A stretch of 41,033 bases of DNA from a virus: positions 1-41,033 of the IMG/VR virus record IMGVR_UViG_3300010389_000040, one strand, 5' to 3'. The notes under the pieces were generated by a model, which saw nothing but the letters and a program-made list of their open reading frames with translations, searched no databases and was not told the origin of the DNA. Shown here piece after piece: positions 5,860 through 15,076 of the stretch; position 1 is the first letter of the stretch; every line of letters starts with the position of its first letter. The translations under genes were made by a program, and so were the position numbers.

Positions 5860-8148
5860 GTGCCAGAAGAAATGGACATACCCCTATTCCCACCACGACA
5901 GCAAATCGAATTTCGTGACGACGAGGCCACAGAATTAACTGAGGCGGTCATACAGACGTATGAACAGCGCGTGCGAGATCGAAGCTCACGTGCCAGAAGT
6001 CACGAAAAATACGACCAGATGTATCGTGGCAAGGTGAAGGAGTTTAACCCACGCAAGGGGCCTTGGGAAAACAGCGCGAACACGCACGTCCAAATGCCGT
6101 ATTGGCTTGTGGATGCGCTCAACGCACGCGCTACGCACATGATATGGTCACAAAACCCGTTGGTGGTGGGCAAGTGGGAAGACCCCAGCGACCAACCTAA
6201 AATGCAACGGTCATCACGATTGGTTGAGTGGAACTTGCAGCCGCGGCGCATGAATGCACGCGCCATGTGGGATCGAGGCAGCAAAATCCGCTTCATCCAT
6301 GGCCACAGCGTGACATGGATGTATTACGCCAACGTGTTACACCAATACCGCATCATCGAGCCGCCGCGCCCGGAGGATGCGTATAAGTTTAATGGCGCAG
6401 TGCCACAGGTGGATCAACAAGGTAATCCCGAACAGCGCCGCGCTGGGCCGCGCTATCGGTGGGTCAGAAAGACCAAATACCAAGGGCCAGTAATGTACCC
6501 GATGGAGTGGGATGATGTTCTCGCGCCAGAAGGGTGTATGAACTATCAGCCCAACAGTCCAGAAAATCCCGGTGGTGCCGACTCAGTAATTTTGCGTTAC
6601 AGTGAACTTTTAAGCACCATGTTGAAAAAGTATGACGGTGGCAACGGTGACTATGCCGCCATGATGGACAATCGCCGCACACGCCTGTGGTGGGAACAGC
6701 AGATTCCAAAGCGTTCCGCAGGTACCTCTGGCGAACTCAACGACCAACGCCGCGCACAACAAAACAGAATGGATGGCATCACGCCAAACCATACCCCAAA
6801 GCGCGACAACCGCACACAAAACCCTACCGCAGAAATCCTCGTATATTTTGGCCCTTGGCGGCACCCCGAACTCAATGAAGATGTAGAAATGATGCTGTTC
6901 TTCTGTCGCAATCCACGCATTTACCTTGGTGGATATGCGCTTACGGATGTGCTTTATACAGGCGTGCGCCCACTTTTGGAGATGCACTACAAGACTGTAT
7001 CGAACACAATTTACAGCATGGGCGTCTGCGAACTGGTTGAATATCTGTCCAATGAACTCGATACAATCCACAACCTGCGCATAGATGTTGGCTTTGCTAC
7101 CAATATGCCGTGGTATTTTGTGCGCCGTTCTTCGGGCATGAAGGGGTCGCAGATACAGATCAAACCTTTGGCGCTGGTTCCTGTGGACAGTCCAAATGAT
7201 GTGGTCAATGGCCACAACGGGCAAAACGTGACCGCATTTTACCACGAAGAAGAAACCCTGCTCTTAAGTATTGTTGAGCGTGTCATGGGCGTGGCAGACC
7301 TGTTTTTGGGTGTCAACGTGCGAGGCGGCGCTTCGGCGCGTCACGCAACAGGCTTTCAAGGCCAGCGCGAAGAATCCGAAGCGCGATTGGCAGATGTGAT
7401 CGCTCAAGACGCCGAATCATTCTCTTTTATGTGCCGCACCATCAATGACATGGAGTTTATGTATGGCCCCAAAGAGCGTAGATTCCGATTGACCGGCGAA
7501 TTGGGCGAGGGCACGACATTCAAGATCAACCGTGAAGATTTGTTCTATCAAGGCGAATATGACTTTACGCTGGGTGCCAATGTGGGGATGTACAGCCAGC
7601 AGTTTCGCACACAGCGTGCCATGGAAGAATATCAGATGTTGTTGCAAAACCCATTGGTCGGACAGGATTTGGGTCGCATTTGGGAGATCACCGCAGAGGT
7701 TTTGCGTGCCTCTGGACACTCCGAGGCAGAAATTGAAATGCGAATCGGGCCTAAGTCGGCCTTGCCAACGGGCGATCAGAAAACACCAAGTCAAGCTGTC
7801 AATGAGATCATAGGCGGCAAGTATGGCCCCGATGGGTTTCCACATCCACACCCCAACGATGACAACGCGAAATTCATTGAGGAAATCATGGCATTTGTTC
7901 AAAGCGATGCCTTTCGTGGTCTTGGCCAAACCAATATCCGCGGCCTCATGAATTATCTCCGGGCACACCAAGAAGCCTTTGCGATGAAGCAACAACAGAT
8001 GATGATGATGCAGCAGCAGGGGCCACCACAGCAACCCACGCCACTACCACAAGGCCCAGCGCCCAACAATGGCTCCGGCCAAATGGGCGGCATGACAATG
8101 CAAGACACGTATGCGTCACAGACAGGACAGGGGCCACCAAATGCGTAA
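5860..8148 (+). CDS. Portal protein
   Basis: The 762-residue protein should form the dodecameric ring through which DNA enters and leaves the capsid. Evidence is its size, its place as the first morphogenesis gene before scaffold and capsid, and the domain layout: a helical N-terminal clip/wing region with the Arg-rich QRVRDRSSRARSHEKYDQMY, NTHVQMPYWLVDALNARATHM typical of podoviral portals, the long central region with GVCELVEYLSNELDTIHNLR, and RHATGFQGQREESEARLADV before the crown helices. The C terminus is a flexible Gln/Met/Pro-rich tail (QQQMMMMQQQGPPQQP). The start is GTG 5860 after GAGG; ATG 5872 is an alternative four codons in. Its end overlaps the next gene by 8 bases. Confidence 0.85.
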   Translation: MPEEMDIPLFPPRQQIEFRDDEATELTEAVIQTYEQRVRDRSSRARSHEKYDQMYRGKVKEFNPRKGPWENSANTHVQMPYWLVDALNARATHMIWSQNPLVVGKWEDPSDQPKMQRSSRLVEWNLQPRRMNARAMWDRGSKIRFIHGHSVTWMYYANVLHQYRIIEPPRPEDAYKFNGAVPQVDQQGNPEQRRAGPRYRWVRKTKYQGPVMYPMEWDDVLAPEGCMNYQPNSPENPGGADSVILRYSELLSTMLKKYDGGNGDYAAMMDNRRTRLWWEQQIPKRSAGTSGELNDQRRAQQNRMDGITPNHTPKRDNRTQNPTAEILVYFGPWRHPELNEDVEMMLFFCRNPRIYLGGYALTDVLYTGVRPLLEMHYKTVSNTIYSMGVCELVEYLSNELDTIHNLRIDVGFATNMPWYFVRRSSGMKGSQIQIKPLALVPVDSPNDVVNGHNGQNVTAFYHEEETLLLSIVERVMGVADLFLGVNVRGGASARHATGFQGQREESEARLADVIAQDAESFSFMCRTINDMEFMYGPKERRFRLTGELGEGTTFKINREDLFYQGEYDFTLGANVGMYSQQFRTQRAMEEYQMLLQNPLVGQDLGRIWEITAEVLRASGHSEAEIEMRIGPKSALPTGDQKTPSQAVNEIIGGKYGPDGFPHPHPNDDNAKFIEEIMAFVQSDAFRGLGQTNIRGLMNYLRAHQEAFAMKQQQMMMMQQQGPPQQPTPLPQGPAPNNGSGQMGGMTMQDTYASQTGQGPPNA

Positions 8149-8458
8149 GCATGGCGTAGAAGATATGGCAAAGGTGTCTGAGGATGTGCGCAAGCAGTAT
8201 ATTGCCGAAATGGTCTATCATCCGGCGTGGCAGTTTTTGGTAGATCGCGTGCAGACACTGGTTGAAGAATCCCAACAGACCCTTCTTGACGAAGCAGGTA
8301 TCATCGACGAACAACACGGCATTGAAAACATCCGCTACCGAAAAGGCGTGTGTGTGGGCGTACAGGAAACCCTTTTGATATTTGTGGAGTTAGAGGATGA
8401 GGCGCAAAAATACATCGACAGAGATAGCCGAACATCTCAAACCTCAGATAGCACGTAG
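8141..8458 (+). CDS. Hypothetical morphogenesis-region protein, 105 aa
   Basis: Helical, acidic protein starting inside the end of the portal gene (ATG 8141, 8-base overlap). It contains YIAEMVYHPAWQFLVDRVQT followed by a Glu/Gln-rich helix, and a second helix YRKGVCVGVQETLLIF. Small proteins of this type commonly follow portal genes in podovirus-like genomes; the function is not known to me. The next gene starts 62 bases before its end, in another frame. Confidence 0.65.
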   Translation: MRKHGVEDMAKVSEDVRKQYIAEMVYHPAWQFLVDRVQTLVEESQQTLLDEAGIIDEQHGIENIRYRKGVCVGVQETLLIFVELEDEAQKYIDRDSRTSQTSDST

Positions 8459-8654
8459 ACTGATAGAGCGTGCCGCTGGGGGGCAAGGTAAGTTTTTATT
8501 GGTGTATTATGATCCCAACGGGAACATTGAAATGCGTATGCACAGTGAATCAATGACCGCGACAAATTTTAAAGATGCTCGTGATTACGCACACGAACAG
8601 GCATGCAAAAAAGAAAAGGTCGCAGTGCGACCCTTCGAGCCGGTGGAGCCATAA
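8397..8654 (+). CDS. Hypothetical protein, 85 aa
   Basis: Unrecognised 85-residue protein overlapping the previous gene by 62 bases, with TAGAGG just before ATG 8397. An N-terminal basic helix (AEHLKPQIARRLIERAAGGQ) is followed by a beta hairpin (KFLLVYYDPNGNIEMRM) and another helix. The basic character might suit nucleic-acid or portal contact; this is inference. Confidence 0.55.
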   Translation: MRRKNTSTEIAEHLKPQIARRLIERAAGGQGKFLLVYYDPNGNIEMRMHSESMTATNFKDARDYAHEQACKKEKVAVRPFEPVEP

Positions 8655-8686
8655 CCCACGCAACAAACACACACAAGGAGGATGCC

Positions 8687-8836
8687 ATGGGCAAAAAGTC
8701 CAGCAAGTCAACAAAGTATGATGGTGCAAAGCCAAATCCCAATTTGCGCACAGCCACCAAAAACAATCCCGGTGGTATGAAAAAAGCCCCTGCTGGGGGC
8801 GGCAAAGATGCCAGCGGTGGTTCAAAAATGTGGTAA
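8687..8836 (+). CDS. Small basic Gly/Lys-rich protein, 49 aa
   Basis: A short gene with a very good SD (AAGGAGG, five bases before ATG 8687). The product is Lys-, Ser- and Gly-rich and disordered (MGKKSSKSTKYDG, then GGMKKAPAGGGKDASGGSKMW), with no Cys or hydrophobic core. It could be a small head protein or DNA-condensing peptide packed with the genome. The strong SD and place between portal and scaffold support that it is real. Confidence 0.65.
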   Translation: MGKKSSKSTKYDGAKPNPNLRTATKNNPGGMKKAPAGGGKDASGGSKMW

Positions 8837-8837
8837 G

Positions 8838-8909
8838 ATCGGGTCGGTGTGGTTCGGCATAACAGTCGGCCCCACACCCGATTTGTTTGTGCCGGTTATC
8901 ACACCGGCC
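8838..8909 (+). terminator. Hairpin pair before the scaffold gene, possible attenuator
   Basis: A stem ATCGGGT...TGTGG pairs with CCACACCCGAT (8838-8882, three-base bulge), followed by the T-rich TTGTTTGT (8883-8890). A second stem GCCGGT/ACCGGC lies at 8892-8909. The first resembles a leaky intrinsic terminator. It would lower or tune read-through between the portal block and the scaffold/capsid genes, or protect the downstream mRNA from 3' exonucleases. Confidence 0.4.
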
Positions 8910-8928
8910 ACTATTCATGGAGCGTATT

Positions 8929-9882
8929 ATGCCAGCACGTACAAATACGGGCGTTAATAACGCTGGGAAGTCGCCCGGCCCAGCATCCTCACAGACACCT
9001 GCCGACAAGCCATCCGGGGCGTCAAACCGGGGCGGTGAAGGTGAGAGCAATACTCCGACCTCAGTCGCCTATGATCGCTTTTCAAGCGTAGTACATGAGC
9101 GCAACGAGGCCCGGAACCAGTTGGCACAGGCACAGCAGATCATCGCAAACCTGTCGCAACCGAGAACACCCGCAGATAACCGAGAGGCCGGTTCGGCTGA
9201 CGATGAGACACTTCGCCCATTCCTTGAAAGTGCAACAGACGAGGAAATAGGGCGCGAGGCCCATCAGGCCGTTGTGGGTGTATCGAAAAAAATTGCCCAA
9301 GAGGCGGCAGAAAAGGTGGCAAAGGACAATCAAGCGTATGTCCAGCAAACCATCGCCGCACTACAGGCAAACGGTGAGGTTGAAAATCGCATCGCAAGAA
9401 TGCACGCGCAGGGCGACCTCGACCAGAATACAGAACGTGCCCTGCGAGACAATATGGAGGCAGAGATCAAGGCCAACCCACAATGGGGTGGCGTTAATCA
9501 ACTGCTCTTACTTGACACGGTGTATGGTCGCATGACACGCGAAGGCCATGTTCGCCCAGGCACGTACCAACCATCATCTATGCCCGGCCCCGGCGGTATG
9601 GGAGGGGCACACCAACAGGCCAAATCTGCCGACGAGAAGTTGCAAGAACATCGAGACATTATCTCAAATGTGCGAAGCATGCTTCCGGAGCGATTTGGGC
9701 AGTATTCCGTAGAAGAAATGGAAGAAATGTACCCTGTTGAACAGATGGGCCCCGGACGTGTTATCACCACGGAATATGGCGACATCGAGGACAAGGTGAT
9801 GCGAGATGGGTTTTCGCACTTCCGGCCCCCTCCCGGCCATGAGTTTTGGCAAAAATCAGCCGGTCGCCGGTCAACGTATTAA
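8929..9882 (+). CDS. Probable capsid scaffolding protein
   Basis: A 317-residue, highly charged, mainly helical protein. A disordered Pro/Ser/Gly N-terminal stretch is followed by a coiled-coil-like segment (SVVHERNEARNQLAQAQQII, and EEAAEKVAKDNQ-type repeats at about 110-150), and a Gly/Pro linker near residue 220. This composition and its position between portal and major capsid are typical of scaffolds that guide procapsid assembly. ATG 8929 has GGAG six bases upstream; an in-frame ATG at 8887 has no SD. No protease gene was seen, so the scaffold would be ejected rather than cleaved. Confidence 0.7.
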   Translation: MPARTNTGVNNAGKSPGPASSQTPADKPSGASNRGGEGESNTPTSVAYDRFSSVVHERNEARNQLAQAQQIIANLSQPRTPADNREAGSADDETLRPFLESATDEEIGREAHQAVVGVSKKIAQEAAEKVAKDNQAYVQQTIAALQANGEVENRIARMHAQGDLDQNTERALRDNMEAEIKANPQWGGVNQLLLLDTVYGRMTREGHVRPGTYQPSSMPGPGGMGGAHQQAKSADEKLQEHRDIISNVRSMLPERFGQYSVEEMEEMYPVEQMGPGRVITTEYGDIEDKVMRDGFSHFRPPPGHEFWQKSAGRRSTY

Positions 9883-9904
9883 TCCATAAAGGAGCAAATG
9901 TATC

Positions 9905-10780
9905 ATGGCAAAAGCAAAAACAGATGCCGTTGCAAAAGCAGACGTTCAAGAAGAACCGGAGCAAGAGAACGATGCAATGGCAGAAGAACACGAACTGTTG
10001 GAACTGGCCGCCAAAACAGCGGCCACGGACGCGCAGACCAACGAAAAAGGCGATCGGCTTTGCCCGTTGTGTGGCTACATCACCACACTGGCAAAAGAGG
10101 ACAGCCAGATCGAGCAGTTGTCCAAGCACTTGTTGGGATCACACCCTATGGCCATCAGCGCCTTTGCGATGAATCCAGAATTGGGCATCGAGGCGTATTC
10201 GATTCTTGTGGAGCGCAAGAAATACGAAGATATGGAATTGCGGTTGCCTCCCGAGTTGGGCATCGACCCGGTGGACGAGTTGGACGATTGGGATTATTTG
10301 CAGGTGGATCGCACCTACAAAAAACAGGTAGAAGCCACAGGTGGTAAATTGCGCTGGTGTACAATGCAAAATGTGAGCCGATACCAGCAGCGCGGATACC
10401 GATTGGCAGAGGCCGATCAGTTGCCGGACATGCCGTTTAATCACAACCATGAAGATAATACGGTGCGCACCAACGAAATGGTGCTGATGGTGATCCCTGA
10501 ACCTGTTGTGGAAAAGCAGAAGCAACTGCACAACTATCGCGTTGCCCAGCAAAGCGAGGGTCTGATTAATCGTGGGGAGCAGAACGAGCAAGACCTCGAC
10601 GACAAGGGTCGCCAGATATTCAACTATTACACAAGAGTACGCGGTATGCCAGCGGCAAACGCAATGAAAGTAACCAATATGCGCCTCAAGCGCCTAAGCA
10701 ATGGCGAGCCCATGGACAATGCCATGAGTCCTGAGTTTCAAGAAGGAACCAAGACCGTTGTGCATCGGGGGCGCATGTAA
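9905..10780 (+). CDS. Head-region protein with C2H2-type zinc-finger motif
   Basis: A 291-residue acidic protein. Residues 1-45 are Ala/Glu/Lys-rich. CPLCGYITTLAKEDSQ begins a CxxC-x18-HxxxxH motif (C53, C56, H75, H80), a zinc-finger-like element. The rest has charged helices and LRWCTMQNVSRYQQRGYRLA followed by a C-terminal region ending in RGRM. It lies between scaffold and decoration genes, so it is probably structural or assembly-related. AAAGGAG precedes ATG 9905 by ten bases. I do not recognise the family. Confidence 0.7.
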   Translation: MAKAKTDAVAKADVQEEPEQENDAMAEEHELLELAAKTAATDAQTNEKGDRLCPLCGYITTLAKEDSQIEQLSKHLLGSHPMAISAFAMNPELGIEAYSILVERKKYEDMELRLPPELGIDPVDELDDWDYLQVDRTYKKQVEATGGKLRWCTMQNVSRYQQRGYRLAEADQLPDMPFNHNHEDNTVRTNEMVLMVIPEPVVEKQKQLHNYRVAQQSEGLINRGEQNEQDLDDKGRQIFNYYTRVRGMPAANAMKVTNMRLKRLSNGEPMDNAMSPEFQEGTKTVVHRGRM

Positions 10781-10807
10781 ATCACCAGAGAAAGGTAGGT
10801 GAAAAAC

Positions 10808-11317
10808 ATGGCAAATGAAGATCGAGCATTTGGTTTCAAACCATCCGGCATGGTGCGCCGCACAGGCTTTTATGAGCAAGATGCGAGCGATACCACTGCT
10901 GTTTTTATTGGTGACGTAATTGATGCGGAAGATGATGGCAACGTGAGCCCTGCCGCGGCAGGTAGCACAGACATCCTTGGCGCTTCGGCAGATTATAGCG
11001 CGGCCAGCACAGCAAAGACAAACCTTTGCGTGTTTGACCATCCCGATCAAGAGTTTTATGCTCAAGATGATGGTTCTGCGACACCCACGACAGACTATCG
11101 CTTCGGGAACTGTGACCATATTGCTGGTGCCGGTGATACCAACACCAAGCTCTCCGGGCACGAAATCGCCGCAGACGACATTAAAGATGCCACTGCTGGC
11201 TTTCGCCTTTTGGGCTTGAGCAAGCAGGTCGGTAACGCGATTGGCGTCAATGCGATTTGGCGTTGCACAATCAATGAACATCACTTGGCCAAGGCTGACG
11301 GTATTTATGCCGCATAA
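10808..11317 (+). CDS. Head decoration-like structural protein
   Basis: A 169-residue protein opening with ANEDRAFGFKPSG and closing with GVNAIWRCTINEHHL. From memory this pairing marks a family of phage structural proteins encoded just before the major capsid gene and thought to decorate the head surface. The body is beta-rich and acidic (TTAVFIGDVIDAEDDGN, FRLLGLSKQVGNAIG). Start chosen at ATG 10808 with AGGTG six bases upstream; GTG 10799 is three codons earlier. Structural role is likely, exact role inferred. Confidence 0.7.
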   Translation: MANEDRAFGFKPSGMVRRTGFYEQDASDTTAVFIGDVIDAEDDGNVSPAAAGSTDILGASADYSAASTAKTNLCVFDHPDQEFYAQDDGSATPTTDYRFGNCDHIAGAGDTNTKLSGHEIAADDIKDATAGFRLLGLSKQVGNAIGVNAIWRCTINEHHLAKADGIYAA

Positions 11318-11363
11318 CAGTTAGGTCGATAAGTAAAATCCAGTATGGCAAGGAGGTGACACT

Positions 11364-12281
11364 ATGCCAGCAGTAGCACGCACAGCGAATTTCCCAAATG
11401 GTACAACCACGCGGGGGATTCACATGATCGTTTATCAATCGTGGACACAGCGCGAACCGCAAGGTCGCCGCTATTTCCGTGTCTATCAATCTTCGCAATA
11501 CCGGGAACACTCATTGACGTTTGGTGGGTTGGGCCTTATGGATCAAAAAGACGAAGGTGAAAGCGTGAACTATGAAGCGCCCGTAGAGGGTTTCTTGAAC
11601 ACGTTTACCCATGTCTGGTATGCCAAAGGTATTCGCATCACCCAAGAACAATGGTCTGACGACCTTTACGGGGTGATGGAAGATTCCCCTGCTGAGTTGG
11701 GTCGGATGGCTTATGCCACCGAGGAAACTGTCTTGGCCAATGTTTTCAACAATGGCTTTGACTCTAACTACACCGGGCCAGATGGGCAACCGCTGTTCTC
11801 GACGGCTCACTTGCGCGAAGATGGGGCAACCTATCGCAACGAGTTGTCAAGCGCCGCCGACTTGTCCACCACGTCTTTGGAACAGGCATTGATCGACTAC
11901 CGCAACTTCCGCGATGGCGGAAGCAAGCGCATCCAAGTGCAACCCGGCGTTTTGTTGGTGGCTCCAAACGCACAATTCAACGCCGCACGCATCTTGAAAT
12001 CGACCCATCGCCCCGAAGATGACACAAACGCCATTCAGCCATTGAATGACGTAGGTTTGCGATTGGATATTTGGGATTACCTGACCAGCGATGAAGCATG
12101 GTTTGTTGGCCCCAAACAAAAAAGCGAAGGGCACCTCATGCTCTATGAGCGCGAACCCTTTTCTTCCGACCATATCTTTGACTTCGACACCGGCGACATT
12201 AAACTCAAAGGTGGTTATCGTCAATCATCTGGTTGGGGTGATCCTCGCGGTTGGTTTGGTTCTCCCGGTGCAGGTAATTAA
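11364..12281 (+). CDS. Major capsid protein
   Basis: A 305-residue protein that should form the capsid lattice (HK97 fold). Signs are the size, its place after scaffold and decoration genes, and sequence landmarks: FRVYQSSQYREHSLTFGGLG, a helix with WSDDLYGVMEDSPAELGRMA (spine-helix region), DGQPLFSTAH, which recurs in phage capsid proteins, the strand GVLLVAPNAQFNAARIL, and LKGGYRQSSGWGDPRGWFGS at the C terminus. AAGGAGG precedes ATG 11364. Two weak hairpins follow the stop. No N-terminal delta domain is evident, which fits the separate scaffold gene. Confidence 0.85.
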   Translation: MPAVARTANFPNGTTTRGIHMIVYQSWTQREPQGRRYFRVYQSSQYREHSLTFGGLGLMDQKDEGESVNYEAPVEGFLNTFTHVWYAKGIRITQEQWSDDLYGVMEDSPAELGRMAYATEETVLANVFNNGFDSNYTGPDGQPLFSTAHLREDGATYRNELSSAADLSTTSLEQALIDYRNFRDGGSKRIQVQPGVLLVAPNAQFNAARILKSTHRPEDDTNAIQPLNDVGLRLDIWDYLTSDEAWFVGPKQKSEGHLMLYEREPFSSDHIFDFDTGDIKLKGGYRQSSGWGDPRGWFGSPGAGN

Positions 12282-12298
12282 TAGTTAAAACCTCGGCA

Positions 12299-12384
12299 GA
12301 TTTGAAACTGTTTCTGCTCAAAACAGAGGGGGGTGAGTAGCTTCGGCCAAAGCCCCACTTACATTCTTATTTTGGAGTTTTTCG
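12299..12384 (+). other. Intergenic hairpins after the capsid gene
   Basis: The spacer contains CTGTTT...AAACAG (about 12308-12327) and a GGGG/CCCC stem-loop, followed by a T-rich stretch and TTTTGGAG as the SD for the next gene. These may stabilise the abundant capsid mRNA or cause partial termination. Neither hairpin is strong. Confidence 0.3.
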
Positions 12385-13275
12385 ATGGCAAATTTAGCAA
12401 AAATTTCTGGACGCTGGGTCAACCTCGACAAGCCCGGTGGGTTGGTGTTGTTTGTTGGTGGTGGCACAAGCGCCTACCAAGGCAAGGGGGCCAGTGACAG
12501 CAACAGCGGCTTGCACCCCGAAGAACCAATGTCCACTATTTCAAATGCGCTGGCCAAGGTGGTGACGGGTCGCGGTGACACGGTGGTCATTTTACCCGGC
12601 ACAGTCACGTTGACTGCTGGGTTGACGATTGATGAAGATGATGTCACGCTGTGTGGCGTTGAGGGTGTTGGCAGTGTTAATCCAAGCGCGATTGCAAACA
12701 CGCTGGCCGCGTCTGATGATGTGCTGGACGTGACCGGTGATAATGTAACCATTGAAGGGTTGCACTTCCCTGCAAGTGGCGCGGCGCTTACATCCCGAAT
12801 CAATGTCGGCGGCAGTGGGTGCGTTATTCGCAACAACACGTTTTTGTGCGGTGCAAATGACCTCGAAACCATCACGATCCCGGCGGCAGGTACGTATTGC
12901 ACAATTTCGGGCAATCGATTCGCCGTGACAGCAAACGGCCCAGACGCCGCGATTGAGATCGAGGCCGCCGGTGCGGCACATTTGTCGGTCTTAAATAATG
13001 TGTTTCATGGTGGCAACGACACCAATGCTTGGGATGCAGGTGCGGTCAATTCTGGCGCGGCCCATACACAGTGCCTTGTGAAAGGCAATGTTAGCAACTT
13101 TGGTGCAGCTATCGTCTTTACAGCGGCCGCAACCGGCGTGATTGCCAACAACTTCACTGGCGAAGGCACGTTGGGGTCTATGATTGATCCCGGATCATGC
13201 ATGTGCTTTGAGAACTACGAAGCAGATGCCATCGACGAGACTGCTCGCGTATTCCCTACCACAGCGGCAAGTTAA
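12385..13275 (+). CDS. Right-handed beta-helix structural protein
   Basis: A 296-residue protein with the short-strand repeat rhythm of a parallel beta-helix (pectate-lyase-like): GDTVVILPGTVTLTAGLTID, VTLCGVEG, NVTIEGLHFP, GCVIRNNTFLC, YCTISGNRFAV, HLSVLNNVFHGG, TQCLVKGNVSNF, GVIANNFTG. No catalytic residues are evident. It follows the capsid gene, so it is probably a head fibre, decoration or baseplate-type protein rather than an enzyme; an acidic C-terminal tail closes it. Confidence 0.75.
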   Translation: MANLAKISGRWVNLDKPGGLVLFVGGGTSAYQGKGASDSNSGLHPEEPMSTISNALAKVVTGRGDTVVILPGTVTLTAGLTIDEDDVTLCGVEGVGSVNPSAIANTLAASDDVLDVTGDNVTIEGLHFPASGAALTSRINVGGSGCVIRNNTFLCGANDLETITIPAAGTYCTISGNRFAVTANGPDAAIEIEAAGAAHLSVLNNVFHGGNDTNAWDAGAVNSGAAHTQCLVKGNVSNFGAAIVFTAAATGVIANNFTGEGTLGSMIDPGSCMCFENYEADAIDETARVFPTTAAS

Positions 13276-13297
13276 TAATTCGGCATAAGGAGACAAC

Positions 13298-13699
13298 ATG
13301 GCCACACCTACGCCTGTCGAAAAGCTACGGCGGATCGGCAACGAGTTTGCGCTGGTATGGGATGCTGAATGGGGAACTACGGACAACTTCACCGACGAAG
13401 CAATCCTCGATGTATCAGCAGATTTTGGCGACCTGACGAACAAGATCAAAATCAAAACGGTGTATATCATCTCAACAACCGGCATCGAGGTGGAATTGCA
13501 GTTTGATGCAACGACCACAGATGAACCGATTGCGACATTGCCAGAAGGTGCCACCGGGCCGTTTAAGTATGACTATTGCGACTTCCCGGATGGCGGTATA
13601 ATCTTGCAAGAGGCAGGTGTCGGTGATGTGTTTTTGACCACCACAGGTGCCGGATCGGGTGATCGCGTTTTCATGATTATTACTGGCGAAGCGTATTAG
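13298..13699 (+). CDS. Hypothetical structural protein, 133 aa
   Basis: Beta-rich acidic protein with strands NKIKIKTVYIISTTGIEVEL, GPFKYDYCDFPDGGIILQ and GDVFLTTTGAGSGDRVFMII. AAGGAG lies before ATG 13298. It sits between the beta-helix protein and the adaptor, so it is probably a virion or connector component. Family not recognised. Confidence 0.65.
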   Translation: MATPTPVEKLRRIGNEFALVWDAEWGTTDNFTDEAILDVSADFGDLTNKIKIKTVYIISTTGIEVELQFDATTTDEPIATLPEGATGPFKYDYCDFPDGGIILQEAGVGDVFLTTTGAGSGDRVFMIITGEAY

Positions 13700-13710
13700 G
13701 GGGAGATTGC

Positions 13711-14739
13711 ATGGCATCGTTGACGCTGGGCGAGGCAGTTAATCGGGCCTTGGTGATTATTGGCGAACCCGAAATCACAGAGTTCACATCGGACAACCAA
13801 CTACAAACACTGCTTATCAACATGGCCAATTCGGCTGTGGTGGATATTCGCGAAGAAACGTGGTATGCCGAGTGGGCTTTTTTGCATGACGCGGTGCCCA
13901 GCGTTGCCACAGTAACCAGTGGCACGATTGCTGTGACCAATGGCGGCACGACCGTGACCAGTAAAGATGACGATGGTGACGATGCCACCAATTTCACCAA
14001 CGTGGCCGCTGGCGATTGGCTCCGCAAGGGCACAGACCTGACCAGTTATAAAGTCTTGTCTGTGGACACCTCAACCACGCCCCACACCTTGGAATTGGAA
14101 GATGCTTTTCTTGGTGAAACCGCGACCGCATCTTCCTACAAAATAATCCGCGACACATACAGTCTCGACCAAAGCGATTTGGACGAGGTTGTTATCATGG
14201 CCTATGGCGACAACGCCTACGGCTATGGGGGCGCACGATTGCATCGTGTGGATATGTCGCGCATCTACGCACTCTCTGGTGGAGATCGACACCGAAACAC
14301 TTCTGGTAAACCGCAGTATTTCACGCGCATCAAAAATGACGACAGCGGCAATCCTCGCATTGTCCTGTGGCCCTACCCTGACTCAACTTACCTGTTCGAC
14401 CTTTGGCACACCGCCAAATACTCTGCACAGTCCACATTCGATGCCAATTTACTTGGTGTCGATGCGCCAAGCATTGCCCATGAAGCCATCATTGCAAAGT
14501 GTCAATGGGCGGCGTGCGTATTTGACAACGACACAGAACAAGCACGCATTTGGGGTGGTGCCGATGGTGAGGGTGGCCGATATGGCAACCTGCTGACAAA
14601 GGTGGCAGAGCGAGAAATGCGATCCTCGCGTGACGACAACCAACTCCAACTCCAAACCTACCGCGACTGTGGGTCGCCATACGGGTTGCGCGGTGAAAGC
14701 CAAATTGCTTTTGATCGCGTGGGCCCGTACAAGCCATAA
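13711..14739 (+). CDS. Head-to-tail adaptor protein (P22 gp4 / tail-tubular A type)
   Basis: A 342-residue protein with the layout of the podoviral adaptor ring that joins portal to tail. The N-terminal helices (LGEAVNRALVIIGEPEITEF, LLINMANSAVVDIREETW) are typical of this group. A beta-sandwich insertion follows at about 68-140 (SGTIAVTNGGTTVTSKDD, DWLRKGTDLTSYKVLS), then YSLDQSDLDEVVIMAYGDN and WPYPDSTYLFDLWHTA. The C-terminal helix contains NLLTKVAEREMRSSRDDN. GGGGGAG precedes ATG 13711. The role follows from family layout and gene order. Confidence 0.75.
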   Translation: MASLTLGEAVNRALVIIGEPEITEFTSDNQLQTLLINMANSAVVDIREETWYAEWAFLHDAVPSVATVTSGTIAVTNGGTTVTSKDDDGDDATNFTNVAAGDWLRKGTDLTSYKVLSVDTSTTPHTLELEDAFLGETATASSYKIIRDTYSLDQSDLDEVVIMAYGDNAYGYGGARLHRVDMSRIYALSGGDRHRNTSGKPQYFTRIKNDDSGNPRIVLWPYPDSTYLFDLWHTAKYSAQSTFDANLLGVDAPSIAHEAIIAKCQWAACVFDNDTEQARIWGGADGEGGRYGNLLTKVAEREMRSSRDDNQLQLQTYRDCGSPYGLRGESQIAFDRVGPYKP

Positions 14740-14741
14740 CA

Positions 14742-15071
14742 ATGTATCAAGTCCAAATAAACAAAGCGAACCAGATCGTGCCCGTTACGATGGTTGACAA
14801 TTCGGGCAGTCTGTTGACTGGTCTTACATCTCCGACAGTGCAAATCAGTAAAGCCGGTGCGGCGTATGCGTCCTGTGATGATGGCACCTTCGCAGAGATC
14901 GGATATGGCGACTACACGGTGCAACTGTCGGAGGTGGACACAGACACAAGCGGATTGCTCGTGGTGCGCGTCAAAGATGCAACAAGCGCCGAAACAAAAG
15001 TGCTGTGCTGGGTAGGCGTTGCCGATGCGGCACAGCGCAAAATCATTACCACAGACTCTTACTTCAGGTAA
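14742..15071 (+). CDS. Beta-sandwich virion protein, 109 aa
   Basis: A short Ig-like protein: VPVTMVDNSGSLLTGLTSPT, then TVQISKAGAAYASCDDG, GDYTVQLSEVDTDTSGLLVV and TKVLCWVGVAD. Such domains occur in phage tail accessory proteins. The start is two bases after the adaptor stop, without a clear SD, so it is probably translated by coupling. Confidence 0.65.
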   Translation: MYQVQINKANQIVPVTMVDNSGSLLTGLTSPTVQISKAGAAYASCDDGTFAEIGYGDYTVQLSEVDTDTSGLLVVRVKDATSAETKVLCWVGVADAAQRKIITTDSYFR

Positions 15072-15076
15072 ACAAC

